Below, one piece after another: positions 22,505 to 33,439 of a stretch of DNA of 64,000 nucleotides. The notes below the pieces were generated by a model, which saw only the letters and a list, made by a program, of their open reading frames with translations, was not told the origin of the DNA and ran no database searches. Position 1 is the stretch's first letter. Each line of letters begins with the position of its first letter. The stretch is from Hexactinellida sp. DTS-2022. Taxonomy: Eukaryota > Porifera > Hexactinellida. A program made the translations under genes and the position numbers. Location of the stretch: NCBI GenBank assembly GCA_028753945.1, contig JAPNXP010000002.1, forward strand, positions 11,718,001 to 11,782,000. The letters are read 5' to 3'.

Positions 22505-22685
22505 AAAACGTAATTTGGGCCAAGTGCACACATTGTGGAAGCTTATGAAACTTGTGTAATTTGCGCCAAGTGCACACATTGTGGAAGCTTATGAAACTTG
22601 TGTAATTTGCGCCAAGTGCACACATTGTGGAAGCTTATGAAACTTGTGTAATTTGCGCCAAGTGCACACATTGTGGAAGCTTAAA
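22505..22685. repeat. 46-bp minisatellite, four copies
   Basis: Unit CTTGTGTAATTTGCGCCAAG + TGCACACATTGTGGAAGCTT + ATGAAA, phase positions 22551, 22597 and 22643, plus a diverged first copy from about 22509. Inside Ginger B; not present in A. The unit contains AAGCTT and GTGCAC palindromes. Confidence 0.85.
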
Positions 22686-23652
22686 ATACTTCCTAAGTAA
22701 CACGATATCTAATTTATCTAACTACTAGTTTATTATCTTATTTCTCCACTTTATTTGGCTACAATACATACCTTATTACTCCCTGATTATATTTTTGATT
22801 ATAAAAATTATGTCTAACTAAAAGCAAATTATATTAAAAATTTACTTTTATCACCCTGTTATTAAGATTAGCCACTATTATGCATTGATATCTTTTATTA
22901 ATAAATTTAATGGGAAATATCAGAGTAACAGTTTCAGAAAGATGTTATAAATATACCACATAACTAACGTGTAAAGGATATAAACTAATCCATCAAAATA
23001 CACAAATTCAGGACGGGAACTACTTGTTCTGGCTTGTACAATGTTCAGGCTCGATTCTTCTCGCAGAGTAATAAGATAAAATGTCTTGATAACTGCCTGT
23101 TAGTAAGCTATATGGAAAGATAATTGATTATGCTGTGCGCTGTGAAGTAGTGTTAATTAATTAATTAATTAATGAATAAATAGTAGGTTGGTCCCTCAGG
23201 GCTGCAGCTAGCTACTAAAGAGTAGTTTCGCTGTGAGTGTACTTGGAACACACTCTGTACCTTTCCCCAACCGCGAGCCTAACGGTTGAGGGATGTCAAG
23301 AGCTTACCTGAGAACACCTAACTTATCTCTTGACACCATTAGCGGGACCTAGGCTCAGGACAATTTACCCATTACATGAGACTGAGGGTTTTTATTAAAC
23401 AGAAGGTTTAATAAAAACTATGATAAGTTATCACAACGAAAGTTTTAACTTAGCTAACTGAAAGGAATGGAAATTTTGGCTAGTTATTATCTCAGTATTC
23501 CACAACAACAACCAAATTATAGCCAGACATATGTACTGAAATTAGATACTCTTTTTTATGGCATACGACAGCGCTATATAACAATTATTAATTAATATCG
23601 TTTCTAGCTGCTGTACCTAGTGTAGTATTAGTAAATTAATTATTATTTCTTT

Positions 23653-24121
23653 TTAATTAAAAACCAGTTTGTTTGTAAATTGTTCTAATTTCCTATTATA
23701 ATTTAATCGAGAGTTCGCTATATGTTTATGAAACTGGATAAACGGAAGAATTGGCATGGGAAATTTTGTTGATCTAGTTCCAGGTATTATGAAGAACCCT
23801 AAGAAGGCGAGGCGGTTTCCAATGTACCTAAAACTTAAAAGAAATAAACGCAAACAATATTAACTACAATTAAAAAAATAACTTTAAAACTCACTTGATT
23901 CCATAGGTATCTCACTTACCTATTTGTTGTCATCTTTTATTTACCTTGTAGATAACAGCTCGTCTCTCGCCACTGGGGATGTGCCGTTGCAGGTCACGTT
24001 TCCATTATCTGGGCTCACCATGATAGGGATTGCGTTGCCTGAATAACCTCGAGCAGAGGTCCCCACAAAGTTCGATGTACCTTGTCTTTGAGCGCTTTCG
24101 AAAGAGTGTTGTGAGTTGTTA
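23653..24121 (-). other. Conserved 3' tail and possible extra exon of Ginger B
   Basis: Downstream of the OTU stop codon a different frame encodes NNSQHSFESAQRQGTSNFVG and continues to DELLST (23948-24124), about 97% identical to Ginger A at the DNA level. It can be spliced at ACAAG|GTAAATAA (23943) to an AG acceptor before 23838, which joins in phase to a 61-codon frame ending at 23653 (YIGNRLAFLGFFIIPGTRST ...). This would make a second small gene or an alternative C-terminus. The upstream start is not found. Confidence 0.4.
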
Positions 24122-27100
24122 TTACACTGTTAGGACTTCATCTGTTGTAGTTCCATACGTCGGGATAGAAGATTTCAGCATTGATACAACAGGTTCATAA
24201 TGTAGGACGAAATTTTTGATGTAAAGATTGGCAGTCGGGCTGTTAGTAGATCTGAGCAAGCTCCAACGCACATGACGAATTACAGACTCTGGCATTCTAT
24301 AATCGTTGTTAGCAACGTAGATATCGGCATTCAGAATAGCAGAAGCAGCCATAATTTCAACATCACTTCCCCAAATGGATTCACGATAGATAGCGTTTTC
24401 GTGTGTGAGGTAATGACACGGTGTTGTTTGCTTTGATTTAAAATACCATCCAAGTTTTGTTGTCCCTTCACTGGCTATAAATCGGCATATAATGGAACGA
24501 AGCTGTAGGTGGCTGTTTTCACTCCCAGTAATTATTTTGGAGAGACATCTGAAGAGACAATTACCATCTCCTTTGATTTTCTCTGTCAGCTCTGGTTCGT
24601 ATTTGCTTAGTGGCTGTCCAACGAGATCCGATGGTTGCTTGCTAACTGAATCAAATGTTATCCCCAAGAGAACACATTTACTACGCTGCCAATTCTCATC
24701 TATAACAATAATTTTTGGGTCATCCGGATAGGCATCTGTAATAACGGTTTGATCTTTTTCGTCGAACGTGTCCCATAGCATTGTATTGAGATACTCCATC
24801 GCCTAATAAAGGTATATAGGAATCATTAAGTATAATAAAATTATACAATTAATTAGAGCATCCATATAAGGTATCTCAATAATATTGTGTAGAATACTTA
24901 CCACGAAATACAGTATTTTGTGTGTATGTCTAGCACGCTCATTATCTGTAAAACTAGGATAAATATCTGGTGTCCATTCCATTACAGTCTCAATTATGTC
25001 TCTCTTCTACAGATATATAAATACAATGGATAGAAGTTGTGTTTAACTAATCTAAAATTTTCTAATTTATACTCGGTTAGACTTACAATTTTATCTTCTT
25101 TTTCACCATTCAAAAACTGAAATAAATAGGTGTTGGGAGTATAGATGTGTTGTTTGTTTAAGCTTCTGTACAATTTCTCATGTAAAGGAGTCGCGAAGGT
25201 TCCTTGGAGAATATTCTGTTTTAGAATTTCCTAGAAATTCAAAAAAATGATGAAGTAATCATTATTGCCTGGAAGTTTATGAGATAACTGAAATTGACAT
25301 CAATTGGAGAAGTAAATTATAAAATAACAATGACTTCTCAACAATAATTCAGGAATGTAAAGAGAATGGAATCCTTACTTTGAAAGTAGTTAGATGTGTA
25401 AATATAGATACTGCTGTAAATCCATAGAGATTCAGGCAAGTCTAAAATTGAATATTTTCAATTAAATTGACACTAATTTCTAATTATGTATGATTTGATC
25501 AATAGTACCTGTGATGTGTCGACACCTATGCTCGAATCGAGGTTTACTTTCTTCTTAGTGTTTCTTACAAAATAAGGACGTGTGATATGGATTGGAATTT
25601 TCTTGTCTTTTTTGGCTCCTAATTCTGTCTGAGAAATAGTAACATGACTATCTGTTACTTTCGACACCGTGTAAGGCCCAATATATTTTGATTGCTTCTT
25701 CGTTTTGGGTAAGTGTTTTATCTTTGGCATGTTAGTGTATATGATCTTATCATCCATCTTCAGAGAGGCACTACAGATGTCATAATGATAATAAAATGTG
25801 AGTAAGAAAACATTGTTGAATATATAAAGCTCAACTAACCGTCCTTCGTTGACCTTCTTATCATACTGCATCTTCTGTTTTATTTGCTCAAAGTTGATAC
25901 TATCCATTGCTGATTGCTGTGTAGAAGTACGAGATTCATCAATACTAGTAACTTCTTCTTGGGGAATGTCAAGTGGTGGAGAAAAGATGTCTGATATTTC
26001 TTCAATATCATCGAGTGGAGGAATGAATTCGCTCATAATAGCATCGTCTATTGCAAAATCTTCTTCAGTGTTGCACTGCAGGTTGTTAATGGTCGATAGA
26101 AGATCTTGATGCCTGGACTCTCTTCCCCACATAACCTTGAATGGAGTTTGTCCATGGGACCTTTTAAAGGTAGAATTCATTGTTATTGCAGCAGCTTTTA
26201 GAAGATTTGTCCAATGATCCCCAGTCTGGATCTCCATTTTGTTCAGTTTACTAAAAAAGAACTTTCATAGTTGGTATATTATCCTAAATCATGCATTCGA
26301 AATGTTGTTATCATTTACTAGTTAACTAATAACACTACCTTTTGAGAATCTTATTGTGTGCTTCGACTAAACCGTTAGCCATCGGGTGGTATGCACGAGT
26401 GCTACGATTTTCAACTCCTAATTTCCGGTGAAATTCCTGAAATATCTATGAATAATACAAGCAAAATTACAATCGAATACGTACTAATATTATAAAAAAT
26501 ACATATTTAGCAATATGTCACTGATAATATTTGATTAGAATGTAGAAAAATGATTATGCAACTCACATTACTTGTAAACTCCCTTCCTTGGTCGTGCTGA
26601 ATAATATCGGGTAATCCCATATCGAGGTAGATATCCTCAAGATTCTGGATTACTTCTTCTGATGTCTTCGACTTGAGAGCGCGCACTGCAACGTATTTGC
26701 TCAGATAACAAACAGTGACTAAAATGTGTTTATATCCATCTTTGCTCTCAGAGAAATCACATATAAGGTCCATCCCTATATGTTTCCACGTTTTAGATGG
26801 AGGTGGAATTGGTTGGAGCTTCTTTTGCGGCTGTGGTGGCAAGGCAGCTGTCATCTGACATGTATGGCAAGTTTTTACCTTTAGTATACAAGAAAGTAAT
26901 TATAATATGGCATTTTTTAATAATTTTGTATTAGTTACAGCATCGATATCTAATTACACCATTATATAAAATTCGTAAATGGTTGATTAAAGTTAACTGA
27001 ACATTATAAAAATAAATATAAAAACAATTTGGGATCTTGCGAAATCATGTTAGTTGCTATTAGTCGTCAAAATAAAATGCTTTACTAATTAGACAATCTA

Positions 27101-28412
27101 GAACTTAATAATTACGATTACAGCACATGGATGATTCAACTGAAATGTTCCACTAACACTGCATTCTAATGCTATTTTGGGATGTACGTACATCAATTAG
27201 AATAGAAATATAATAGAACTCGATTAAGGCGTACCAGCCTTGGGAAACAAGACAAAGTACGTACTAACGGAAGGCATGTCGAAATCCGTATGCATAATCC
27301 ACAGGTCGAAATGCTGACTTGTTGAATTGTGTAAATACGATGTAAAGGGTATACAGTCTTCAAACATACTCAACGATAATATAAAAGTATTTTGGTTGTC
27401 ACGTACTCAGACAATCAAAACACTAACGAAGTTCTGCTGACAATTTTCTAAGAGTACATACTAGCAGAATTTAGTTGGGAATAGAAATTGGTACGTCTGA
27501 TTCGAGTATGTACTGAATTGATAATTGCAATGCAATTTACCCAGTAATTGTAAAATAAATCAAATGAATATATCTACATAACATTACAAATTGATTTTAA
27601 TTGAAAATAAATCGAACTAATAGTAGGTTAAGGGATAATTATATAATTATATAATCGTTAGGAAATAGGGAAATTTTTCGTACAGAAGTCAAAGATTAGA
27701 TTGGTTGAAGTTGCAAAATGAGGACCAGGGTGATCCAGTTGGCTATAATTTGAAAAGTAACTACTTTTTCCTATTTTGAGTAGATAAGTTACCCTTATTA
27801 ATTAAGCAATTTTAATTCGAAAGACATCAAATACAAATTGTTCAAATAAATTTCATTATCATATTAACTTACATAATCTCGAACGTCAATGTGCATGCCT
27901 GTCCATGTGTATCTTTGCTGAACTGAATGAAGAGTGGCGTGAATCCCTGGATGACCAACTTGGTCATGGAACCTTTGATAAATATCATCCAACTGAGACT
28001 TCAATGGAACTTCCAAATCTGTTTCTGTACCTCCCAGTTTAACTCTCTAAGGAGAAGATTAATTAAAAGTATTAAATCAAATATAGTAGAACCTGCTAAG
28101 TAATAAGGACCAGGAAAGGACAGGGCAAAATGGCCGTTATAGACAAGTAACCGTTATGCAGTGGCTGTTAATTAAAGAGGATCTACTGTATTTTTAATTA
28201 ATATATAAATAATGGGATTATTTATTAGTATAGCGAGTCATTTTTGGGGTTAAAAAAAATCTCACCTTGAATAGTGTGTCGGATTCTGCAATGAAATAGG
28301 AGGACAGTTTTCTTTTGTAATTCCATCTTGTTTGCCGTGAGTCTTGTACTGTCTCAGGATATTTTTGTTCGCGAAGAAACTGAATAATTTCTTGATACTC
28401 GTCTGAATTCAT
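24122..28412 (-). CDS. Ginger B integrase-OTU fusion protein, 801 aa, ten exons
   Basis: Cut-and-paste integrase with a deubiquitinase-like tail. Predicted exons: 28266-28412, 27873-28046, 26567-26878, 26339-26445, 25840-26250, 25509-25770, 25379-25441, 25087-25230, 24902-25006 and 24122-24802. All introns have GT...AG ends, and the phases add up to one open frame of 802 codons including stop. Residue landmarks: HHCC zinc finger H76, H81, C111, C114; catalytic D144 (GMDLICD), D203 (IIQHDQGRE) and E239 (ANGLVEAHN), with exactly 35 residues between D203 and E239; GPY/F module at 415-417 (IGPYTV); OTU domain about 648-790 with D654/C657 (KGDGNCLFRC) and H776 (FVLHYEPVV). The start is chosen at MNSDEYQE because element A conserves it; an upstream in-frame ATG at 28505 would add 31 low-complexity residues. 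Closest relatives by memory are KRBA2-like/Ginger integrases. Confidence 0.88.
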
Positions 28413-28528
28413 TTGAAAATCAGAATAGAAATGATTGATTATTTGGTTTGGTTTGATTAGTTTGTTTGATTGATTGATTGATTGTGTTGTGATAGTTGTA
28501 GACAAGCAGAGTAATATAATTTACCTTA

Positions 28529-28660
28529 TATAGTTGCGCCTCAGAATACCACAGCGTCTCAAAATACCACAGTCTAATTTGTAATAGCACATCCATGGTG
28601 TATAGAGTGTATCATATAGGCGTCTCAAAATACCACAGCGTCTCAAAATACCACACAACA
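28529..28660 (-). repeat. Ginger B right terminal inverted repeat
   Basis: Exact reverse complement of 20931-21062. It is next to the 5' end of the integrase gene (first ATG about 120 bp inside), so this repeat probably also holds the promoter (inference). Confidence 0.92.
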
Positions 28661-28734
28661 GAACTATTCAACCTTAATAAATGTAAAACTGCATTTTAAA
28701 TTATGTATATTGTGTGATATGATAAAATTATGGA

Positions 28735-28812
28735 CCAGTCTCCGAGAAGCGGACAACTCTAAACAACGGACAGAAGCCATTTCCCCAACGTGTCCGTTAT
28801 TCGGAGACTCCA
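28735..28812 (+). mobile_element. Short TA-type MITE
   Basis: CAGTCTCCGAGAAGCGGACA at the left, and CGTTATTCGGAGACTCCACTG at the right followed by TA. GCGGACAAC and AACGGACA motifs link it to the elements at 49923-50109 and 20152-20370. Confidence 0.55.
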
Positions 28813-29055
28813 CTGTATATACTTATGATATTTGACCGTTGGGTATTATCTCAGTCTTAAAATGCACAATATTTCACCTTTTCCAAAGTGGAATAATATG
28901 AGTTCTTAATTAATATTAAATCGGATGCTTCCGAGCATAGATCTCTTTGCCTACTTATCACAGAAACTTAGTTTTGTTTTGATTCCGAATAGAGTTGATT
29001 TCATACGGTCTTACATAAAGTTAATTTTACAGAAGATTTTACTAAAATCTCAATT

Positions 29056-29720
29056 AAGGAAATTGTCTAAAACCTCAGATTTGTACCCCGATTGTTGTTA
29101 AGTACTCACTAAAAATATGTCTATGAACTATGTGAGTTGAAGACGCAGATTTTAACTCTAAACTTTGATTGGCCTTTTTGATCGTGGCGGATTAAATGGC
29201 GATCCAAACACGTGCTAAATGCGGTATTTACAATAATTGAGTATTTACCAGTTCACTTTAAATTTGTTTTTTTGAATCGGATTCAAGCAACTCCCTCTCC
29301 TTGAGCTCGAGAGTGAAATTGCGAAGACTTCGTTTATGATTGTATAGATTGCTTTGTACAGCATGAAAAGCAACTTATTACCTTCAATTTTAACACCAGT
29401 TGCCAATTGTTGCGTATCAACAACAAGGCGAAGAACCATTATGTCCTTACTACCAGCTCCAAAGAAACTCATAAGAAATTCCTCTAAATAATTGCTTAAT
29501 TTTCATACTATACTATCTAGTTTGCATGTAATAATATATTTGAGCTTGAATTTATGTTGGGGGACAACTATGAACCATATATATTACTTTGATATGTGTA
29601 GTTAATATAATGAGTATATTATTTATCTGGTAATTGGTTGCAGTTAGAAAAGTAAAACCGCCTTTATCTTATCCCTGGTCCAAAGCAGTGAAATGGCCTT
29701 TGTATAGTAGGCTATGGATA
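29056..29720 (+). repeat. Interspersed repeat family R1, copy 2
   Basis: Aligns with 340-873 in the same orientation and, at its 5' end (29056-29215: AAGGAAATTGTCTAAAACCT), with 58868-59040. The minus strand keeps a 75-codon frame at 29245-29472 (MSFFGAGSKDIMVLRLVVDT ...) with a decayed counterpart in copy 1. I do not recognise the protein. Confidence 0.7.
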
Positions 29721-29820
29721 TATCAATTTTTCAACCCCCACCAAGTTAGTTCAAATATTTCCTAGAATTCAAGGTGAAACAACAAAGAAATATAATGCAA
29801 GCAGTGCCGGATTTGAAATC

Positions 29821-30036
29821 TCACTGTAGGTAGGCCTTCGAAAAGTTATGTTTACGGGATTTCACAAAAGCAAAATTATGAATGAGCGTTGACAAATCTA
29901 TGTCACAAAGAACTCTGTGATCTATGCTGAGTAGAGTTAGGTTGTTCAAATGTGTCTGTGACATACACGATCGAAACTGGTTCTTTATGATACGATGGTT
30001 AGAGAACGAACGCTCACCAGAATAATTACAAATCAT
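29821..30036 (-). pseudogene. hAT transposase C-terminal dimerisation fragment
   Basis: Reads SGERSFSNHRIIKNQFRSCM, then SQTHLNNLTLLSIDHRVLCD. That is the conserved ERSFS...LK..K...RS.M...RL..L..LSI module at the end of ZMYM-like/hAT transposases. Upstream (higher coordinates) the sequence changes at once to unrelated repeated DNA, so only the tail of the element remains. Confidence 0.7.
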
Positions 30037-30114
30037 TAGGCTGAGTTAATTGCGCAAAGTGATTACAACGTTCTACAATGCGCAAATTCCTTCATTACGC
30101 GGGACAAAGAGACT

Positions 30115-30597
30115 ATATGGTAATACTCAAACTGTGGGACATAAAGTTAGTCCATCGATTTCGAACAAAACTACCCACTCCGCGGGGCCGCGGCATATCC
30201 GTATCTACCGTATGGTAAATCCGGGCCTGAATGGAAGGCCTCTTGAATTCTATCAAGAAATTTGCTGAAGTTGAAAAGCTGCCTGCGAATCTTCTTGACT
30301 CCTTGCTATTACAGTTTTCCCCTATCGATTAATCTCAGTATCTCACGTAATACTCAATATGGTAATACTCAAACTGTGGCACATAAAGTTAGTCCATCGA
30401 TTTCGAACAAAACTACCCACTCCGCGGGACCGCGGCATATCCGTATCTGCCGTATGGTATTCCCGGGCTTGAATGGAAGGCCTCTTTAATTCTAACAAGA
30501 GATTTGCTGAAGTTGAAAAGCTGCCTGCGAATCTTCTTAACTCCTTGTTATTACAGTTTTCCCCTATCGATTAATCTCAGTATCTCACTACGGCAAA
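30115..30597. repeat. Tandem duplication, 242-bp unit
   Basis: Two copies, about 30115-30356 and 30357-30597, start with ATATGGTAATACTCAAACTG and end with TTAATCTCAGTATCTCAC. They include GC-rich CCGCGGGGCCGCGGCATATCC. The second copy joins directly to the last codons of the RING-finger frame. The open frames on both strands are a consequence of the repeat, and I could not link them to a protein. Confidence 0.8.
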
Positions 30598-31140
30598 TGG
30601 GACAATGCATGCCTTCATCAATAAATTTATGCCCACAATTGCGACATAGATTTCCATTACCACAAGGGACCAATGCAAATATTCCTTTAACTGTTTGGCA
30701 ACAAATTAGGGAAGTGTTTTGAAGTGTGTCATCGTCACTGTGAATTGATTTATCAATTGAATCGTCCTGGAAATTTTAGAAGTACGCCCTATAGTTAGTG
30801 AAATAGCGTTGAGATATTGAGTAGTTGAGAATGTTCCATCTTGTAACTTGTCTTTACATGCTTTTCTACGTTCAGCATTTTGGATATTTTTCTTGCTTCA
30901 TTTTCTGGTAATTTGAAGACCTTGTTCTAACCTTTGATATTCAATTTCATAATAATATTTAGATCAAAGTAAAATTTCCATATATTTGGATGGTGAACTT
31001 AAAACTTTAACGATTTCATGATATGTCTCAGCACCATTATTTGTCGCATTTTCAGCAGAAAATATTGACAATGCTTTTTCTCCAACAATCCATGTCTTTC
31101 TGTAGAAAGACTTTAACTTTTTAATGCAGATTTTCAATAA
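30595..31140 (-). pseudogene. MULE-like transposase C-terminus with RING finger
   Basis: The minus strand reads SFYRKTWIVGEKALSIFSAE, NATNNGAETYHEIVK and QLDGTFSTTQYLNAI-like text (D-G-T-F-S-T-T-Q-Y-L-N-A-I). This corresponds to the region after the MULE catalytic core (N..ES.H). It then ends in a C3HC4-like RING: CC, ALVPCGNGNLCRNCGHKF and CPICRSE (30595-30712). At least two stops interrupt it, so it is a relic. A RING-type E3 ligase tail on a transposase is unusual but recurs in uncharacterised invertebrate transposon proteins (from memory). Confidence 0.6.
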
Positions 31141-31321
31141 TAATTTTGTATTACTCCATTACTATTAATTTCACTTCATTGCTAGGTCATTTCTTTCACA
31201 TTAAATTGTCTTTCATTAGTATTTATTTCATTTCATAATTAATTTATTTCTATATCCAACGCTCACATTCACAAATCCTGGCGTTATATAATTTATAAAG
31301 ATACATTGTAATTTTCATTAA

Positions 31322-31896
31322 CATATTAGCTATCTTATTGTAACAGAGAGCTTGTCTCTAGCTATCCTACTTTTCTTATTTCAGCAATTATTGTGTAATT
31401 GGAACCAAAATGCTTCAATGAGAAAACAATATTGAACTCAATTCTGGAGATTTGTATAGATCAATGCACTATTCTTTGAAATGCATTGATTTCAAGTTGA
31501 TTTGAGCCTATACTAATTTAGTACATACTAGTGCACATTGCGTGACAGACTCACTTAATTGAATTTATGTTTACTTTCAATACTACTGGAGTGACTAGTT
31601 GGAATTTTTTGAATATCATGACATTTCAAAATTACTCCAGCATCCTATTGGTTTCAAAGTATATATCGCTAATCGAAGTCTGTCACGCAATGTAAACTAA
31701 TATGGACTAAGTTAGTATAGGCTCAAATCAACGCATTTCAAAGAATAGTGCATTGATCTTATACAAATCTCCAGATTTGAGTTCAATATTGTTTTCTCAT
31801 TGAAGCATTTTGGTTCCAATTACACAATAATTGCTGAAATAAGACAAGTAGGATAGCTAGAGACAAGCTCTCTGTTACAATAAGATAGCTAATATG
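31322..31896. mobile_element. TTAA-flanked palindromic element, copy 2
   Basis: A 575-bp palindrome starting CATATTAGCTATCTTATTGT and ending with its reverse complement, flanked by TTAA (31318-31321, 31897-31900). Same family as 8791-9388. The right flank TTAACGCTACCTACGA is found on the minus strand near 33472-33490 within the THAP-type transposase, so the target was probably another copy of that gene. Confidence 0.78.
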
Positions 31897-31900
31897 TTAA

Positions 31901-33430
31901 CGCTACCTACGACTAGTCAGGACTGTGACGTAATGTTAAAATCAAAACTATTAACGATGTCAATTCAATTAGTATATCAGTTCCTTTGCCTTACTGTATA
32001 GTATACGAAAAATAACTAACATCATTGATTTCATTCTTAAACTTGCCTATATTCAATGAAAACATGTATAGCGTTGCTATGTAATATAAGCCATAGATAT
32101 ATCTAGTAGAAAAACATGATAACTTGAAACAATTTGTTTTTACTTCATAACTCGTCAAATAAATATGCATTCAACTTGCGTATACGAGAAAATCACCAAT
32201 ATTATCTAATTTATATTATTTATTAGGAATTCAAAAATTTAGGTCAATTTTAAAATGGAATTTCCCTATTTTTGAGAAATGTGGCCATACAACTTTGCGA
32301 AATTAGAAAAAAGTATGGAAAGGCTCTGAACGTTATTTAGATATATATATAAACTACATCTCCCCGAAATTTCAAGTTGATACGATAAATAATCACGGAG
32401 TTCTCTAGCTTTTTCCACAGCCGGTATTAGAAAATATTTATGTGGATAAGAGGGTATAGAAGGACACAATAGTGGCACAAACCTTCAATACTTCTTACAG
32501 ATAATGGTATGAAGATAATTGAAGCAGTTCATATTCCTCGAAAACGATTACTGATAGTGTTAGCAAGTTAGAGCTAAGCTCTTGCACAACTCTGATTTTC
32601 ATGATCGATGGTTTGTGATGGTCACATGACACCTCCATATTTGGGCATGGGCTTCTTAGCATGGTAACAATTTGGAAAATAGTCAAATTTGTTATTCCAA
32701 TGATATATGCAGTGTTTTTTTTAAGGCAAATTAGAGGCCCAAAATGGGCTTCTAATTTTTCTCAATGGGCCTCTAATTTTTAACGTGCTAAGTACTCAAT
32801 ATCATGAAATGTAGGGTGAGGGCCTCTAATTGTTGGTAGGGCCCTCTAAGCAAATCCTTAAAAAAAACACTGGATATATGCATGATATATTGATGTGAAT
32901 AATCGATTACAGCTAAGCTCTGCTTTCTCTAGTCTATGAAATACAAAATTGCTGAATCATCAAAATGTGGCACATATCCATGCCCATATATGGTCATTTG
33001 AAAAAACGGGGCGTCTGAGGGTCACAAAATGTATTAGGGACGCATAGGAAGTCGTGTATTGCGAGCCTTTTTCACTAGTGCATTTTAATTCTAGGTGCAC
33101 GGGTGTCTGAGAAATGTATTCAGAGGGGTGTGTTAGAAATAGGACCCCAAGGATAGATAATGGCCCTAACTTTGCGAATTTTCTTTTTCTATGTGATTTT
33201 TTTATCAATTTTTTTCTTTTTCCCACACACTATCTAATGGGTCAGGTATAATGGTGGAAAATCACAAAAAATCACGCCAGTTACAGCAAACAATCCATCT
33301 GAAAGTGCTGAACCACTGAAAAAGTACACTCAGCACCCCAAATATCGACTTATAGAGGTCAAATTAACCAGATATTGTACGTTTGACCTTTGCATATCCT
33401 TGGGGGCTTAATCAAGCGTCTATAGACGGA
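31901..33430. other. Intergenic, one MITE, no gene seen
   Basis: Apart from the MITE at 32710-32872 I see only AT-rich sequence and short open frames without family resemblance (e.g. 32960-33226 minus, Lys-rich start). Confidence 0.45.
32710..32872 (+). mobile_element. hAT-type MITE, 163 bp, perfect TSD
   Basis: Ends CAGTGTTTTTTTTAAGG and CCTTAAAAAAAACACTG. The perfect 8-bp TSD gatatatg flanks it (32702-32709, 32873-32880). The inside has inverted AATTAGAGGCCC motifs. Non-coding. Confidence 0.88.
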
Positions 33431-33439
33431 TAATAATTT

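Larger units (their letters stand above)
20931..28660 (-). mobile_element. Ginger DNA transposon B, apparently complete and recent
   Basis: Perfect 4-bp TSD gaac at 20927-20930 and 28661-28664. Inverted repeats starting TGTTGTGTGGTATTTTGAGA are identical for about 132 bp (20931-21062 and 28529-28660), then diverge gradually. Inside each repeat the motif GTGGTATTTTGAGACGC occurs twice, then a spacer with CACCATGGATGTGCTATTAC, then twice more. The major gene (24122-28412, minus) is open through all ten predicted exons. One or two short coiled-coil ORFs lie near the left end. The TGTTG...CAACA ends and 4-bp TSD fit Ginger. Length 7730 bp; about 1.4 kb longer than element A. Confidence 0.94.

Noticed and set aside
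22505-22685. CRISPR or regulatory array
   Set aside because: Pure 46-bp tandem repeat with no spacers; a minisatellite.
23160-23400. Structured non-coding RNA in Ginger B
   Set aside because: There is a GC-richer stretch (about 23195-23300) with short inverted repeats, but I could not draw a convincing fold or match it to a known RNA.
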